Source of the DNA: UMGS1663 sp963621995
GTDB lineage: Bacteria > Bacillota > Clostridia > TANB77 > CAG-508
DNA: 22,563 bases
Direction of reading: 5' to 3'
Assembly: GCA_963621995.1 (NCBI GenBank)
Contig: CAVFFZ010000020.1
Location: 1-22,563 of the forward strand
Part shown: piece after piece, positions 1-8,016 of the stretch
Position numbering within the stretch: the first letter of the stretch is position 1
Layout of the letters: each line of letters starts with the position of its first letter
Program-made: the position numbers and the translations under genes
Notes under the pieces: generated by a model
The model's database searches: none
What the model was told of the DNA's origin: nothing
Seen by the model: only the letters and a program-made list of their open reading frames with translations

Positions 1-95
1 TGTACTGCGAATTCATTATCGAATGTTACAGAAGCAACAGCTTTCATTCTGTTTTCTGAATTAACTTTTCTTAAACGTACATCTGTGATTTGCAT
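1..95 (-). CDS. spoVG: SpoVG, 5' end only (runs off the window)
   Basis: The visible amino terminus reads MQITDVRLRKVNSENRMKA, then VASVTFDNEFAV. This is the highly conserved start of SpoVG, a small RNA/DNA-binding regulator of asymmetric septation and envelope or virulence genes in Firmicutes. The ATG is at 95-93. A GAGGTGC Shine-Dalgarno element at 101-107 sits at normal spacing, so the start is secure. The remaining two thirds lie beyond position 1. The upstream side holds a TTGACG (minus strand, 164-159) that could be a -35 box, but no convincing -10 box follows, and I could not find a clean sigma-H promoter as known for Bacillus spoVG. It is divergent from murC. Confidence 0.93.
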   Translation of the reverse strand, partial: MQITDVRLRKVNSENRMKAVASVTFDNEFAV

Positions 96-282
96 ATTGA
101 GCACCTCTTTCTACTGTTTTTATATTTGTACACTTTTCCTATGTACAATAATATTATTCGTCAAAAAAATATTTTTTCCTTCTCTTTTTTACAAATTTAA
201 GGAAAAATATTTTTTATTTTATTAGTATTATCACTTTTTATAAAAAAATACATAATATACATTAGAAGTTTTACAAAATATA

Positions 283-311
283 TTGAAAAATACATAAAAA
301 AATTATATAAT
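283..311 (+). promoter_or_regulatory. sigma-A-type promoter of murC
   Basis: TTGAAA (283-288), a 17-base spacer and a perfect TATAAT (306-311). Transcription would begin near 318, about 18 bases before the AAAGGAG Shine-Dalgarno of murC. The rest of the 255-base spoVG-murC spacer is very AT-rich and shows no other structure. Confidence 0.75.
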
Positions 312-350
312 TCAGTGAAACAAACGATATGATTAAAAGGAGTGCTTAAA

Positions 351-1730
351 TTGGCAAATATAGAAGATTTAAGAAAATATAAACATATTTATATGATAGG
401 TATCGGTGGCGTTAGTATGAGTGGTATTGCCGAAATTTTAAAACATTGGGGATTTATAATTACTGGTTCAGATTGGGTTGAATCTGATACTACTAAAAAA
501 CTTAATTTAGATGGTATTCATGTAATTATAGGTCATGATGTTAATATGGTAGCAAAAGCAGATCTTGTTGTTTACACAGCTGCAATAAAAAAAGATGATG
601 TAGAACTTGTAAGAGCTAAAGAACTTGGAATTCCAACTATGGAAAGAGCTGACTTTTTAGGTCTTATTACCAAAGCTTTTGACGATACAATTTGTATTTC
701 AGGTACACATGGTAAAACTACTACTACTTCTATGGTCTCTATGTGTTTTGTTGAAGCTGGTTTAGACCCTTTTATTCAAGTAGGGGCTACTTTAAAAGCA
801 ATAGATGGAAATTACAGAATTGGTAATAGTGAACACTTTATAATTGAAGCTTGTGAATATGTAGAAAGTTTCTTAAAATTCCACCCTAAAGCTGAAGTTA
901 TTTTAAATATAGACAATGATCACTTGGATTATTTTAAAAATATTGAAAACATTAATAAAGCATTTATCAAATATGTACAATTATTACCAGATGACGGCTT
1001 ATTAGTTGTTAATTTAGATAATGATTATTGCTCTAAATTGCATAATTACACAAATGCTAAAACTATTTCTTATGGTATTCAAAATGATAGAGCAAATTTT
1101 GTTGGTAGAAATATTACATTTAACAAAAACGGCTTCCCTCGTTTTGATGTCTACCGCAATAATTTCTTCTATGGTTCTTTTGAACTTTCAGTTCCTGGGA
1201 CTCATAATGTTTTAAATGCTTTAGCTTGTATTACTTTATGCGATGCTTATGGAATTCCTAAACAAGATATAAAGTCAGCATTAAAAAAATATACAGGTGC
1301 ACATAGAAGATTTGAATTTGTTGGTAGTTTTGATGGAATTTCTATATATGACGATTATGGTCATCACCCAACAGAAATTAAAGCTACTGCTCTTGCATTA
1401 AAGAAGAAAACTTATCATCATTCTTGGGTTGTTTTCCAACCTCATACATATAGTAGAACTAAGAACTTGTTAGATGACTTTGCAGATAGCTTAACTTACT
1501 TTGATAATATTATTGTAACTGATATATATGCTGCACGTGAAAGTAACACTTATGGCGTTTCTTCTCAAGATATAGTAGATAAAATCAAAGAGCTTGGTAG
1601 AAAAGCTATTTACATTCCAGACTTTAATGATATAGTTACTTATTTAAAAGAAAATACTCAAAAAGATGATATTATATTAACTTTAGGTGCTGGTACAATT
1701 ACTAACTTAGGACCAATGCTTTTAAAATAA
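351..1730 (+). CDS. murC: UDP-N-acetylmuramate--L-alanine ligase
   Basis: Cytoplasmic Mur ligase that adds L-Ala to UDP-MurNAc using ATP, the first step of the peptidoglycan stem peptide. Family signatures are all present: the Rossmann-like GIGGVSMSGIAEI near residue 15, the P-loop GTHGKTTTTSM near 118, NIDNDHLDYF, DDYGHHPTEI and FQPHTYSRT. At 459 residues the length is normal. A GTG at 342 extends the frame by three codons, but it overlaps the Shine-Dalgarno AAAGGAG (336-342). The TTG at 351 lies 8 bases after that site and gives MANIEDL, so I take TTG as the start. It stands alone as a plus-strand transcription unit with its own promoter and terminator. Confidence 0.95.
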   Translation: MANIEDLRKYKHIYMIGIGGVSMSGIAEILKHWGFIITGSDWVESDTTKKLNLDGIHVIIGHDVNMVAKADLVVYTAAIKKDDVELVRAKELGIPTMERADFLGLITKAFDDTICISGTHGKTTTTSMVSMCFVEAGLDPFIQVGATLKAIDGNYRIGNSEHFIIEACEYVESFLKFHPKAEVILNIDNDHLDYFKNIENINKAFIKYVQLLPDDGLLVVNLDNDYCSKLHNYTNAKTISYGIQNDRANFVGRNITFNKNGFPRFDVYRNNFFYGSFELSVPGTHNVLNALACITLCDAYGIPKQDIKSALKKYTGAHRRFEFVGSFDGISIYDDYGHHPTEIKATALALKKKTYHHSWVVFQPHTYSRTKNLLDDFADSLTYFDNIIVTDIYAARESNTYGVSSQDIVDKIKELGRKAIYIPDFNDIVTYLKENTQKDDIILTLGAGTITNLGPMLLK

Positions 1731-1866
1731 TTTTTAATCTAAATAATAAAAAATATATAATTAGAACTTTTTAATTGTTATATCCATATAATTTGAAAAG
1801 TACTAAAAATTATTAATTTCGACAAATAACAACAAATATTATAAAAATAAACTTTCCTATAATACT

Positions 1867-1897
1867 AAAAAGTAAAGGATTTCTCCTTTACTTTTTT
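1867..1897. terminator. bidirectional Rho-independent terminator between murC and spoIVB
   Basis: Perfect 13-bp stem (1867-1879 with 1884-1896), 4-base loop and T-rich 3' arm. The A-rich 5' arm gives the matching T-run on the other strand. It sits between two convergent genes, so it can stop both. Confidence 0.85.
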
Positions 1898-1913
1898 ATT
1901 ATTATATAATATC

Positions 1914-1938
1914 CAAGTTTTCTTTGTAAGAAAACTTG
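1914..1938. repeat. 11-bp inverted repeat downstream of spoIVB
   Basis: CAAGTTTTCTT (1914-1924) and its exact reverse complement (1928-1938), separated by 3 bases. No T-run follows on either strand, so it may stabilise the spoIVB 3' end rather than terminate. The adjoining 1867-1897 hairpin is the real terminator. Confidence 0.6.
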
Positions 1939-1960
1939 CTATAATATAATTCTTATTTTT

Positions 1961-3208
1961 TTATGTTTGCATCATTTGTTTTAACATCATGTCTGCAAAT
2001 ACGCCATAACCAGTTGTAGGATCATTAACTAACACATGTGTAACCGCTCCTACAAATTTTCCATTTTGAATAATTGGCGAGCCACTCATTCCTTGTATAA
2101 TTCCACCTGTTTTTTCTAATAGTCTTTCATCTGTTATTTTTATTAACATACTTTTATTATCTTTGTTATTCGCTGTATAAATTCTTTGTATTTCTATATT
2201 ATAATATTCCTTTTTACCATCTTCTAATTCACAAATTATTTGTGCTTCTCCTTTTTTTATTTCATCACGATTTAAAATTTCCATTTCATTTTCAGTTATT
2301 TTTAAGCTATTTTTATTGGATACCTTACCAAATATTCCAAAACTAGTATTTTTATATACTTCACCTATTTTACTCGAACCTTCTATACTTCCTTTAATCT
2401 CTCCCGGCTTTCCCTTTTCTCCTTTTTGAATTGAAACAATATTTGTACTTACTAACTCTCCATTAGAGATTGTAATTAAATCTCCTGTATCTATATCTGT
2501 AATTCCATGTCCTAATGACGCAAACATTCCTGTTGATGGTATATAGAAAGATGCTGTTCCTACTCCAGCTGTTGCATCTCTTACCCATAATCCTAATTTA
2601 TACTCATTTTGCTTTGTTTGTACAGGCGTAATATTTGTTACTTCTTCTGAATTTTCTCTTACATATTTAATTGAAACTTCTTTCCCTTTGGATGCATTTA
2701 CTGTCTCTATTAAATCTTCTGTTGTTTCTATTTTCTTATCATCTATTGATATAATTCTGTCACCTTCTTTTATACCTGAAAATTCATATGGTCTTTTTCC
2801 TTCTATTTCTGACATTCCTACTATTAATACTCCTTCAGTATACAATTTTAATCCTATAGCATTTCCTAGCGGTATTACCTTTACTTTTGGTATTACATTT
2901 ACAGAAATTTCTTTCAAGGGTATTTTGTCTAACAAATTTAAACTTAAGTCTATTTTGCCTGTTTCATTCAAAGAATTATCTTCTATATTTTTTGTTGCTG
3001 CTTCTATAGTCTTATCCTGATTATACTTACCTATATTTGGATTAGAATTTTCACTTTCTTTAATAGATATTCCCCATAAAGTAGCTAAATTTAAACTCTC
3101 TCCTTGCATTAAAATTATACTATTAGGCACCAACGTAACACTTGCTACATAAATATATAAAAACAATAAAATAAATAGTAATAAAATTACTTTGATTTTT
3201 CTTTTCAA
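1961..3208 (-). CDS. spoIVB: SpoIVB serine peptidase (S55 family) with PDZ domain
   Basis: In sporulation SpoIVB is made in the forespore, enters the intermembrane space and cleaves SpoIVFA to start pro-sigma-K processing. The 415-residue protein has an amino-terminal membrane anchor (residues 5-25), a PDZ domain (about 105-200) with the usual GIKEGDRIISID core, and the S55 catalytic domain. Catalytic residues can be read as His234 in LGHGI, Ser377 in GMSGSP and probably Asp360 in KITDERLL, matching the His/Asp/Ser triad known in B. subtilis. The start is TTG at 3208, eight bases after AAAGGAG. In many Firmicutes spo0A follows this gene, but here murC follows on the opposite strand. I found no convincing sigma-F/G promoter. 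Confidence 0.95.
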   Translation of the reverse strand: MKRKIKVILLLFILLFLYIYVASVTLVPNSIILMQGESLNLATLWGISIKESENSNPNIGKYNQDKTIEAATKNIEDNSLNETGKIDLSLNLLDKIPLKEISVNVIPKVKVIPLGNAIGLKLYTEGVLIVGMSEIEGKRPYEFSGIKEGDRIISIDDKKIETTEDLIETVNASKGKEVSIKYVRENSEEVTNITPVQTKQNEYKLGLWVRDATAGVGTASFYIPSTGMFASLGHGITDIDTGDLITISNGELVSTNIVSIQKGEKGKPGEIKGSIEGSSKIGEVYKNTSFGIFGKVSNKNSLKITENEMEILNRDEIKKGEAQIICELEDGKKEYYNIEIQRIYTANNKDNKSMLIKITDERLLEKTGGIIQGMSGSPIIQNGKFVGAVTHVLVNDPTTGYGVFADMMLKQMMQT

Positions 3209-3277
3209 TTTAAAATCTCCTTTAATTTTTATTACTATTTATTTTTACCTATTTTTCAATTATCATTCTTGTTTTTT

Positions 3278-3318
3278 CCAAAAGGAACAGATTAACCTTT
3301 AAGTAACATCCCCAATGG
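3278..3318. repeat. degenerate copy of a dispersed palindromic element
   Basis: CCAAAAGGAACAGATTAACC onward to CAATGG resembles the long hairpin at 15585-15626 (CCAAAAG, ACAGATTA, CCTTT, GTAAC, CCC, TGG in the same order). It lies just after the stop of the 571-residue gene. Next to it is a perfect 7-bp hairpin (3324-3330 with 3335-3341) that contains that stop codon. Confidence 0.4.
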
Positions 3319-3322
3319 AGTG

Positions 3323-5038
3323 TTAGCTACCAAAGTAGCTATTTGTTTTATATAAATCGTATTTTTCTCTTGCTAAGGCTGTTAAATATATTTTTCTTAA
3401 ATCTCCTATGCTATTTGATTTTTGTACATCTTTCTCATATTGATCCGTATTTTTATTATATACTTTTATCTCTCCTTCTATTATATCATCTATACTATAT
3501 GTTTGTGCCATATTTACCATGCAATCATAACATTTATAATTTGCATGTGGATAATATGCATATGTTGTACTATTATTTTCAAATGTTTGTAATTCAAAAT
3601 CTGAATTTTTATATGCTGCAATTACTTTCTTTTTATTATCTACCACATCCATACTTGATGCAATATGTGCTTCATCTTCATTTTCTAATATTCCATTTGA
3701 ATCGTCATCTGTAATTATATATATTGAATCTTTTGAAACAAATTCCTTATTCTTATTATTTGTAATTATACAATAATTATTAAAGTATTTTGCTCCTATT
3801 GGTATTCCTTGCATAAATGTTGCAACTGATATGTTATTTACTAGTTTATCCCAGTCTTCTTCTGTAAATATTGGCATTGCGAATTCATAATTTGCATTTG
3901 ATGAATAATTTACTATTGCTGTATTCAATGTTGTTTGTATTGTCCTTCTTATTACTGAAATTCTATTTTGATTAAATATTGAATCTTCTAGCATTGGATT
4001 ATTATCTTTATCATTTAATTCAAATATTTTTTTTCCATTTGTATTTATTGCAAAATCTGTAATTCTATTTCCATTTTCATCTATAGCATCTTCTTGAGTT
4101 ATATTTGATATTTTTTCATTCACCCATTTACTAAATTCATATGCATCTGCATAATATTGCACTGCACTATTACTATATAGGTTTCCATTTGTTGTCATTT
4201 TTTTTACAAATGCTAATGTTTCTATATCTGTTATAACTTGTTTTTGATTTTTATTAAGCCAAAAATAATTGTTATTATCTTTATCATAATATACTTTTCT
4301 ATTATTATACATTACATACTCATAATACTTAGGATTTTCAACTACATTATTTACTAAAATTGCTAGTTGTTCTTGTAATATTTCTTTTTCTATATTTATT
4401 CCATTATACTTTAAAGATACTACATAATCTTTACTATGATAATTTCCTGCTAAGTCTGTATATTCTACTGTTTCTTTATTTCCAACTTCAACTAAGTCAG
4501 GATCTATTAATGTCCCTGATTTGGTTATATATTCACTAGCTATCTTTCCATATATAGTTATGTTATTGTCTAATGTATAATTTACAACAAAATCATATGT
4601 TCCAGATTCATTTCTATATCTGCAAGAATAATATATATATGGTTTTAAACCATATTGATAATCTTCTATTTCTTCATTATAGTATTTTCCATAAATATAG
4701 TAACCATCATACATTGTATACACAATAGCTGGTATAAATGCTTGCAAACTTTCTTTATCATATCCACTAGCACCAAATTCTGTTCCTAATGAATTATAAA
4801 AAGTATTTATTGATGCCTCTATATCTCTTATTTTTGAATCACTTACACTTGAATATTTATTGTTTAACGTATTTAATTGAAATGCTTTTATTGCATCATG
4901 CGTAGCCGTTTGTAATTCTGTACTATATTTACTTTGAAGAGATATTGTGTCTATTTGTGTTTGTATATATACTGTTACTACCATAGATATTGGTAGCATT
5001 ATTATTACAAATATGATAGCTAGATGTTGTAATTTCAT
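3323..5038 (-). CDS. large single-pass secreted/anchored protein, last gene of the Tad-like locus
   Basis: 571 residues. One amino-terminal membrane segment (residues 5-25) is followed by a long hydrophilic, Tyr/Asn-rich ectodomain. I do not recognise a named domain. The region after the membrane segment (STELQTATHDAIKAFQLNTL) resembles the helical stem of TadE/TadF-type pseudopilins, where an uncleaved helix leads into a globular part. A CYDC pair occurs near residue 503. The start is ATG with AAAGGAAAA upstream. It is separated from the preceding pilin-like gene by a strong terminator (5074-5101), so it may be expressed at a lower or independent level. By position it could be a tip or adhesin-like minor subunit, but this is inference only. 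Confidence 0.7.
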   Translation of the reverse strand: MKLQHLAIIFVIIMLPISMVVTVYIQTQIDTISLQSKYSTELQTATHDAIKAFQLNTLNNKYSSVSDSKIRDIEASINTFYNSLGTEFGASGYDKESLQAFIPAIVYTMYDGYYIYGKYYNEEIEDYQYGLKPYIYYSCRYRNESGTYDFVVNYTLDNNITIYGKIASEYITKSGTLIDPDLVEVGNKETVEYTDLAGNYHSKDYVVSLKYNGINIEKEILQEQLAILVNNVVENPKYYEYVMYNNRKVYYDKDNNNYFWLNKNQKQVITDIETLAFVKKMTTNGNLYSNSAVQYYADAYEFSKWVNEKISNITQEDAIDENGNRITDFAINTNGKKIFELNDKDNNPMLEDSIFNQNRISVIRRTIQTTLNTAIVNYSSNANYEFAMPIFTEEDWDKLVNNISVATFMQGIPIGAKYFNNYCIITNNKNKEFVSKDSIYIITDDDSNGILENEDEAHIASSMDVVDNKKKVIAAYKNSDFELQTFENNSTTYAYYPHANYKCYDCMVNMAQTYSIDDIIEGEIKVYNKNTDQYEKDVQKSNSIGDLRKIYLTALAREKYDLYKTNSYFGS

Positions 5039-5073
5039 TATCTTTTTCCTTTCGTTTTTTTGTTATATTGTAT

Positions 5074-5101
5074 AAAAAAGGACAGATTATACTATCTGCC
5101 C
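5074..5101 (-). terminator. Rho-independent terminator inside the Tad-like locus
   Basis: Minus-strand stem GGGCAGAT/ATCTGTCC (8 bp, one G-U pair), 6-base loop, then six T. It lies between the 177-residue and 571-residue genes. Its arm GGACAGATTA resembles part of the dispersed element at 15585-15626. Confidence 0.8.
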
Positions 5102-5109
5102 ATTAATTT

Positions 5110-5643
5110 TTATCTAACACTTGTTGTTCCTTTTGCAGTAACTATTCCTGAATGTTGAGCAGCAATTTGATAAGTATCATTTCCTGCTATTTGATAAAAG
5201 AAGTTCTTTAATATTTGTGATATTGTTTGGTTAGTATTTTTTACTGTAACTGATATACGATCTCCTTCTTTTAATGTTATTTTAGCCTTTTCTTGTAACA
5301 TAGCCTCTACTTGGCTTGTATAAAAACTATAATATAAATTTTCTCCTATTTTTGTCATTTCTGCTTGTGTAGTTTTTACTCCTGGATTTTCATCTAATTG
5401 TTGAATTTCGACATCAACATCAAATGAATTTCCTGTAGATGATAAAGTAGCTACAAATTTATCATAGTCATCTAATGTTAATTTTCCTGTTGTTCTTACT
5501 TTATCAACAAATTCTGTTGTTGCAGTTTGTACTGCAAGTTGTGATACATCATCTGTTCTTTCTGACATTGACATTAATGGAAAAACAAACATTAAAACAG
5601 CTGCTAAAAATATTGCTACAATGGTAATTAAACTATCTCCCAT
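5110..5643 (-). CDS. Tad-associated single-pass membrane protein (pseudopilin-like)
   Basis: 177 residues. It begins MGDSLITIVAIFLAAVLMFV, a membrane segment right at the amino terminus, followed by a polar helix (SERTDDVSQLAVQTATTEFV) and a beta-rich ectodomain with KEGDRISVTVKN. This architecture, and the position just after the platform and other pilin-like genes, fits a minor pseudopilin of a Tad-like machine. No Gly-Phe-type prepilin cleavage motif precedes the helix. The start is supported by AAAGGAGG. A terminator follows the stop closely. Confidence 0.7.
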   Translation of the reverse strand: MGDSLITIVAIFLAAVLMFVFPLMSMSERTDDVSQLAVQTATTEFVDKVRTTGKLTLDDYDKFVATLSSTGNSFDVDVEIQQLDENPGVKTTQAEMTKIGENLYYSFYTSQVEAMLQEKAKITLKEGDRISVTVKNTNQTISQILKNFFYQIAGNDTYQIAAQHSGIVTAKGTTSVR

Positions 5644-5673
5644 TTTTTGTTTCCTCCTTTAGTTTTTCTTTTT

Positions 5674-6453
5674 TTATTTAATTAATGTAAAAATAATTAT
5701 TCTTTTTTTCTTTTTCTTTATTAAACTATTATCAATTGTACTTCCATCTTCTGTATCACTTGCTTGACTACTAGAGTATTCATATTCTCCTATTGTTTCA
5801 ACAAATTTAGCTGATTTATATTTTCCTACAAATCCCCCTGTTTGTAATGGTAACTTTGTATAATCTATATAATCCTCATTATCATTAGGATTTTTATAAG
5901 TAACTCCATTTAAAAAACAGTCTAAATTTTCTTTAGTTTTAGCATAAGTACCTGTCCATGGTTCATGCCTTAAAGTTTCTTCTTCTAGGTCAAATGAAAA
6001 AATACTATCATTTAAACTTTCTTTATAACCTCCATCAAAATATGGGTTATATTTATTTTGCATAATTGTATCATAGTTTTTTCCCCATAATTGTACACCT
6101 GCTGATGTTTTAGCTCTTGAAGGTGTTTTATATATAGTGAGAGGCTTAATATTTGAAAACTCTCCTGTGGTTTCATTATAATTAGCCTCTCTAAATACTA
6201 CTGTATAATTTTCTTTATAATATTTATATAATGTAGGGATTATTGTTTCTAATCCTACTACTCTATTTTCAGATGCTCTTCCTGAGACATTATTGTCTTT
6301 TATATAATCATAATAGTTAGTTTCATCTTTTGAATATAATATAATATCAGATGTTGCCTTTACATTGCTAAAAGCTATTACACTAACTGTTAATGCTAAG
6401 ACAAATGCCAGAAAAGCAAATGCCATTTTTAAAGCCTCTACAGCATTTTCCAT
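5674..6453 (-). CDS. MENA-family pilin-like protein, 259 residues
   Basis: Starts MENAVEALKMAFAFLAFVLA, the most divergent member of the MENA(S/V)xAL family found four times in this locus. A single amino-terminal membrane segment (about 8-28) leads into a Tyr/Asn-rich ectodomain with no domain I can name. The carboxyl end is a Lys run followed by RIIIFTLIK, encoded by an A-rich tract (about 5674-5712) where an indel would be easy, so the last residues are less certain. Shine-Dalgarno AAAGGAAAG. The gene lies 29 bases after the 135-residue paralogue. Function is unknown; a fibre subunit is the working guess. Confidence 0.65.
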   Translation of the reverse strand: MENAVEALKMAFAFLAFVLALTVSVIAFSNVKATSDIILYSKDETNYYDYIKDNNVSGRASENRVVGLETIIPTLYKYYKENYTVVFREANYNETTGEFSNIKPLTIYKTPSRAKTSAGVQLWGKNYDTIMQNKYNPYFDGGYKESLNDSIFSFDLEEETLRHEPWTGTYAKTKENLDCFLNGVTYKNPNDNEDYIDYTKLPLQTGGFVGKYKSAKFVETIGEYEYSSSQASDTEDGSTIDNSLIKKKKKRIIIFTLIK

Positions 6454-6482
6454 ATTTTACTTTCCTTTAATATTTACTACTA

Positions 6483-6890
6483 TTAGTTTCCGGCTTCTTC
6501 TACAGTTATATTATTTACATATCCTGTTTTTGTATCATATTCACAAATTATAGTATATGTTTTTCCAGCTTTGAAGCTTGTTTTTGATGTGTTAATACTA
6601 GCAGTATCGCTTTTTCCATTTATTCCTATAAGTAAACTTTCGTCTTCTGCTGCTACTGTTATGTTATGATTTCTAACTGTATCACATAAGCTTCTTGCTC
6701 TAGTTCCGTTTACATTAGTTCCTTCATAATCTGTAAATTCTGCATTATATGTAGCTACTTTTTGTTGATCCATACCTGTTCCTGATATAGCATCTTTTGC
6801 TTGGTTAAATATCATCATTCCAAGTCCTATAATTAAAATTGATAATAGTATTGCTCCTGCAATAATTAATGCTTTTGATGCATTCTCCAT
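6483..6890 (-). CDS. MENAS-family pilin-like protein, 135 residues
   Basis: Starts MENASKALIIAGAILLSILI: two charged/polar residues and then a continuous hydrophobic helix to about residue 28. It is followed by a short polar helix (FNQAKDAISGTG) and a small beta-rich domain ending VNNITVEEAGN. It is the shortest and simplest MENAS paralogue, so it is the best candidate for a major subunit. There is no prepilin leader: Glu2 is the only acidic residue before the helix. A strong AAAGGAGG precedes the ATG. It shares its first 15 coding bases exactly with the 171- and 222-residue paralogues. Confidence 0.7.
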   Translation of the reverse strand: MENASKALIIAGAILLSILIIGLGMMIFNQAKDAISGTGMDQQKVATYNAEFTDYEGTNVNGTRARSLCDTVRNHNITVAAEDESLLIGINGKSDTASINTSKTSFKAGKTYTIICEYDTKTGYVNNITVEEAGN

Positions 6891-6935
6891 AATAAATTTC
6901 CTCCTTTTTTACTTTTGTTTTTATATTATATATTG

Positions 6936-6970
6936 TAAGTTATCTCTATTTGTTTATAAGAGTTAACTTA
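6936..6970 (-). other. intercistronic hairpin
   Basis: 12-base arms (6936-6947 with 6959-6970) pair at all but one position around an 11-base loop. It lies between the 142-residue gene and the 135-residue MENAS gene and has no T-run. It could be an RNA-stability or processing element that sets subunit ratios. Confidence 0.45.
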
Positions 6971-6980
6971 AAATTAATAA

Positions 6981-7409
6981 CTAAATTTGTTCAAATAATA
7001 AATATTTTATTTGATTTGTTTTTTTATGATATTCTTTTTTAGTACAAATAAAATTCATATTACTATAATTTTTTACAAAGCTTTCATATCCTAGTTCTGA
7101 AATTGCTTCCATAGCATAAGTTTTATCTGACTCTTTAAACTTAATCTCTATTTTTATTGAATTTTCTTCGTTTTCTATATAACGTTTGTTCTTATCCTTT
7201 GCAATGCCATTCTTTTCGTTTTGATCTGTTGCCTTATTAATTATAGTCATTAATAATGAGCCTATAATTTCTTGCTGTGCATATTTTTCATATTCTAAAT
7301 TAGTTTGTTTAGCTATTCTAGCGGTCTTTTCATAGTTATAATAAATATAACTTATGACTGCAATAATAATTAAGAAAATTCCTAACATTACTAATAGATT
7401 CTTTTTCAT
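6981..7409 (-). CDS. small single-pass membrane protein of the Tad-like locus
   Basis: 142 residues. KKN then a hydrophobic segment (about 5-24, LLVMLGIFLIIIAVISYIYY), then a charged coiled region and an alpha/beta ectodomain. It lacks the MENAS start of its neighbours and looks more like a TadE/TadF-type or ComG-like minor subunit. I recognise no domain. A weak Shine-Dalgarno (AAAGGAAC) precedes the ATG. It sits between two MENAS paralogues on the same strand, so a role in the same machine is likely but unproven. Confidence 0.6.
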   Translation of the reverse strand: MKKNLLVMLGIFLIIIAVISYIYYNYEKTARIAKQTNLEYEKYAQQEIIGSLLMTIINKATDQNEKNGIAKDKNKRYIENEENSIKIEIKFKESDKTYAMEAISELGYESFVKNYSNMNFICTKKEYHKKTNQIKYLLFEQI

Positions 7410-7426
7410 TTTACAAGTTCCTTTAT

Positions 7427-7455
7427 ATTATAACATTATTATTTTTTTTATGCAA
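7427..7455 (-). promoter_or_regulatory. possible internal promoter
   Basis: Minus-strand TTGCAT, 17-base spacer, TATAAT. The fit is good, but initiation near 7420 would fall on the Shine-Dalgarno of the 142-residue gene, giving an almost leaderless mRNA. It may serve genes further downstream or be chance in AT-rich DNA. Confidence 0.3.
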
Positions 7456-7485
7456 TTGTAAAATTTATATTTTTTTACATTTTTT

Positions 7486-8001
7486 CTATTTTTCTTTGTA
7501 GTCATCAAATTTAATATATATTACTCTTTTTGTTGCTTCACTAACCTTTACTTCTGTACACATATAATATTTAGTGCTATATGTATTATCATCATTTTTC
7601 GTTAATGAATTTTCTTTTAAAAATTTATTTTTTTCTTCATCTGTTTTTGATTCAAAATGAGAGTCTGTTTTTACTTGTACTTGAAGATAATATGTATTTT
7701 CATTATAATTCTGTGTATCTAAATCATAATTTATATTATTTTGTTTTGCACTATTTGCAATACTTACTATATCATGTGCAGTAACCTGTATTGGTTTTAT
7801 TTTTCCGTTATCATCTGTATAACTTCCATAGTATTTCAAATAGTTATTGTTCCATTCGGCAATTTTAGCATCTTCTACTTTTTGTACGGTTGACCTACTA
7901 AATTCAGAAAAAGAATTAAAAAGTGCAACACCTACTGAAATAATCATTACCCCTACTAGAACACTAGCCGCCATAATTAAAGCCCTTGATGCATTCTCCA
8001 T
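7486..8001 (-). CDS. MENAS-family pilin-like protein, 171 residues
   Basis: Starts MENASRALIMAASVLVGVMI, with a membrane helix to about residue 28. It is followed by a polar helix with RSTVQKVEDAKIAEWNNNYL and a globular part with several Tyr-rich strands. The WNNNYLKYYGSY stretch corresponds to FNKKYDVYARNIYG in the 222-residue paralogue and YNAEFTDYEGTN in the 135-residue one, so the relationship extends past the membrane segment. Shine-Dalgarno AGGAGGAG. The gene starts 15 bases after the preceding paralogue. Function is inferred only from context. Confidence 0.68.
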   Translation of the reverse strand: MENASRALIMAASVLVGVMIISVGVALFNSFSEFSRSTVQKVEDAKIAEWNNNYLKYYGSYTDDNGKIKPIQVTAHDIVSIANSAKQNNINYDLDTQNYNENTYYLQVQVKTDSHFESKTDEEKNKFLKENSLTKNDDNTYSTKYYMCTEVKVSEATKRVIYIKFDDYKEK

Positions 8002-8016
8002 ATTCTCCTCCTATTT

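Noticed and set aside
96..282. Riboswitch or structured RNA in the spoVG-murC spacer
   Set aside because: The stretch is nearly pure A/T without paired arms or conserved riboswitch cores.
1021..1215. Plus-strand open frame inside murC, and many plus-strand frames opposite the Tad-like genes
   Set aside because: They lack ribosome-binding sites, have low-complexity Leu/Phe/Ile-rich products, and lie in other frames of well-supported genes.
7410..7485. Possible terminator from TGTAAA/TTTTACA arms between two pilin-like genes
   Set aside because: Only 6-7 A-T pairs with a large AT loop; too weak to call.
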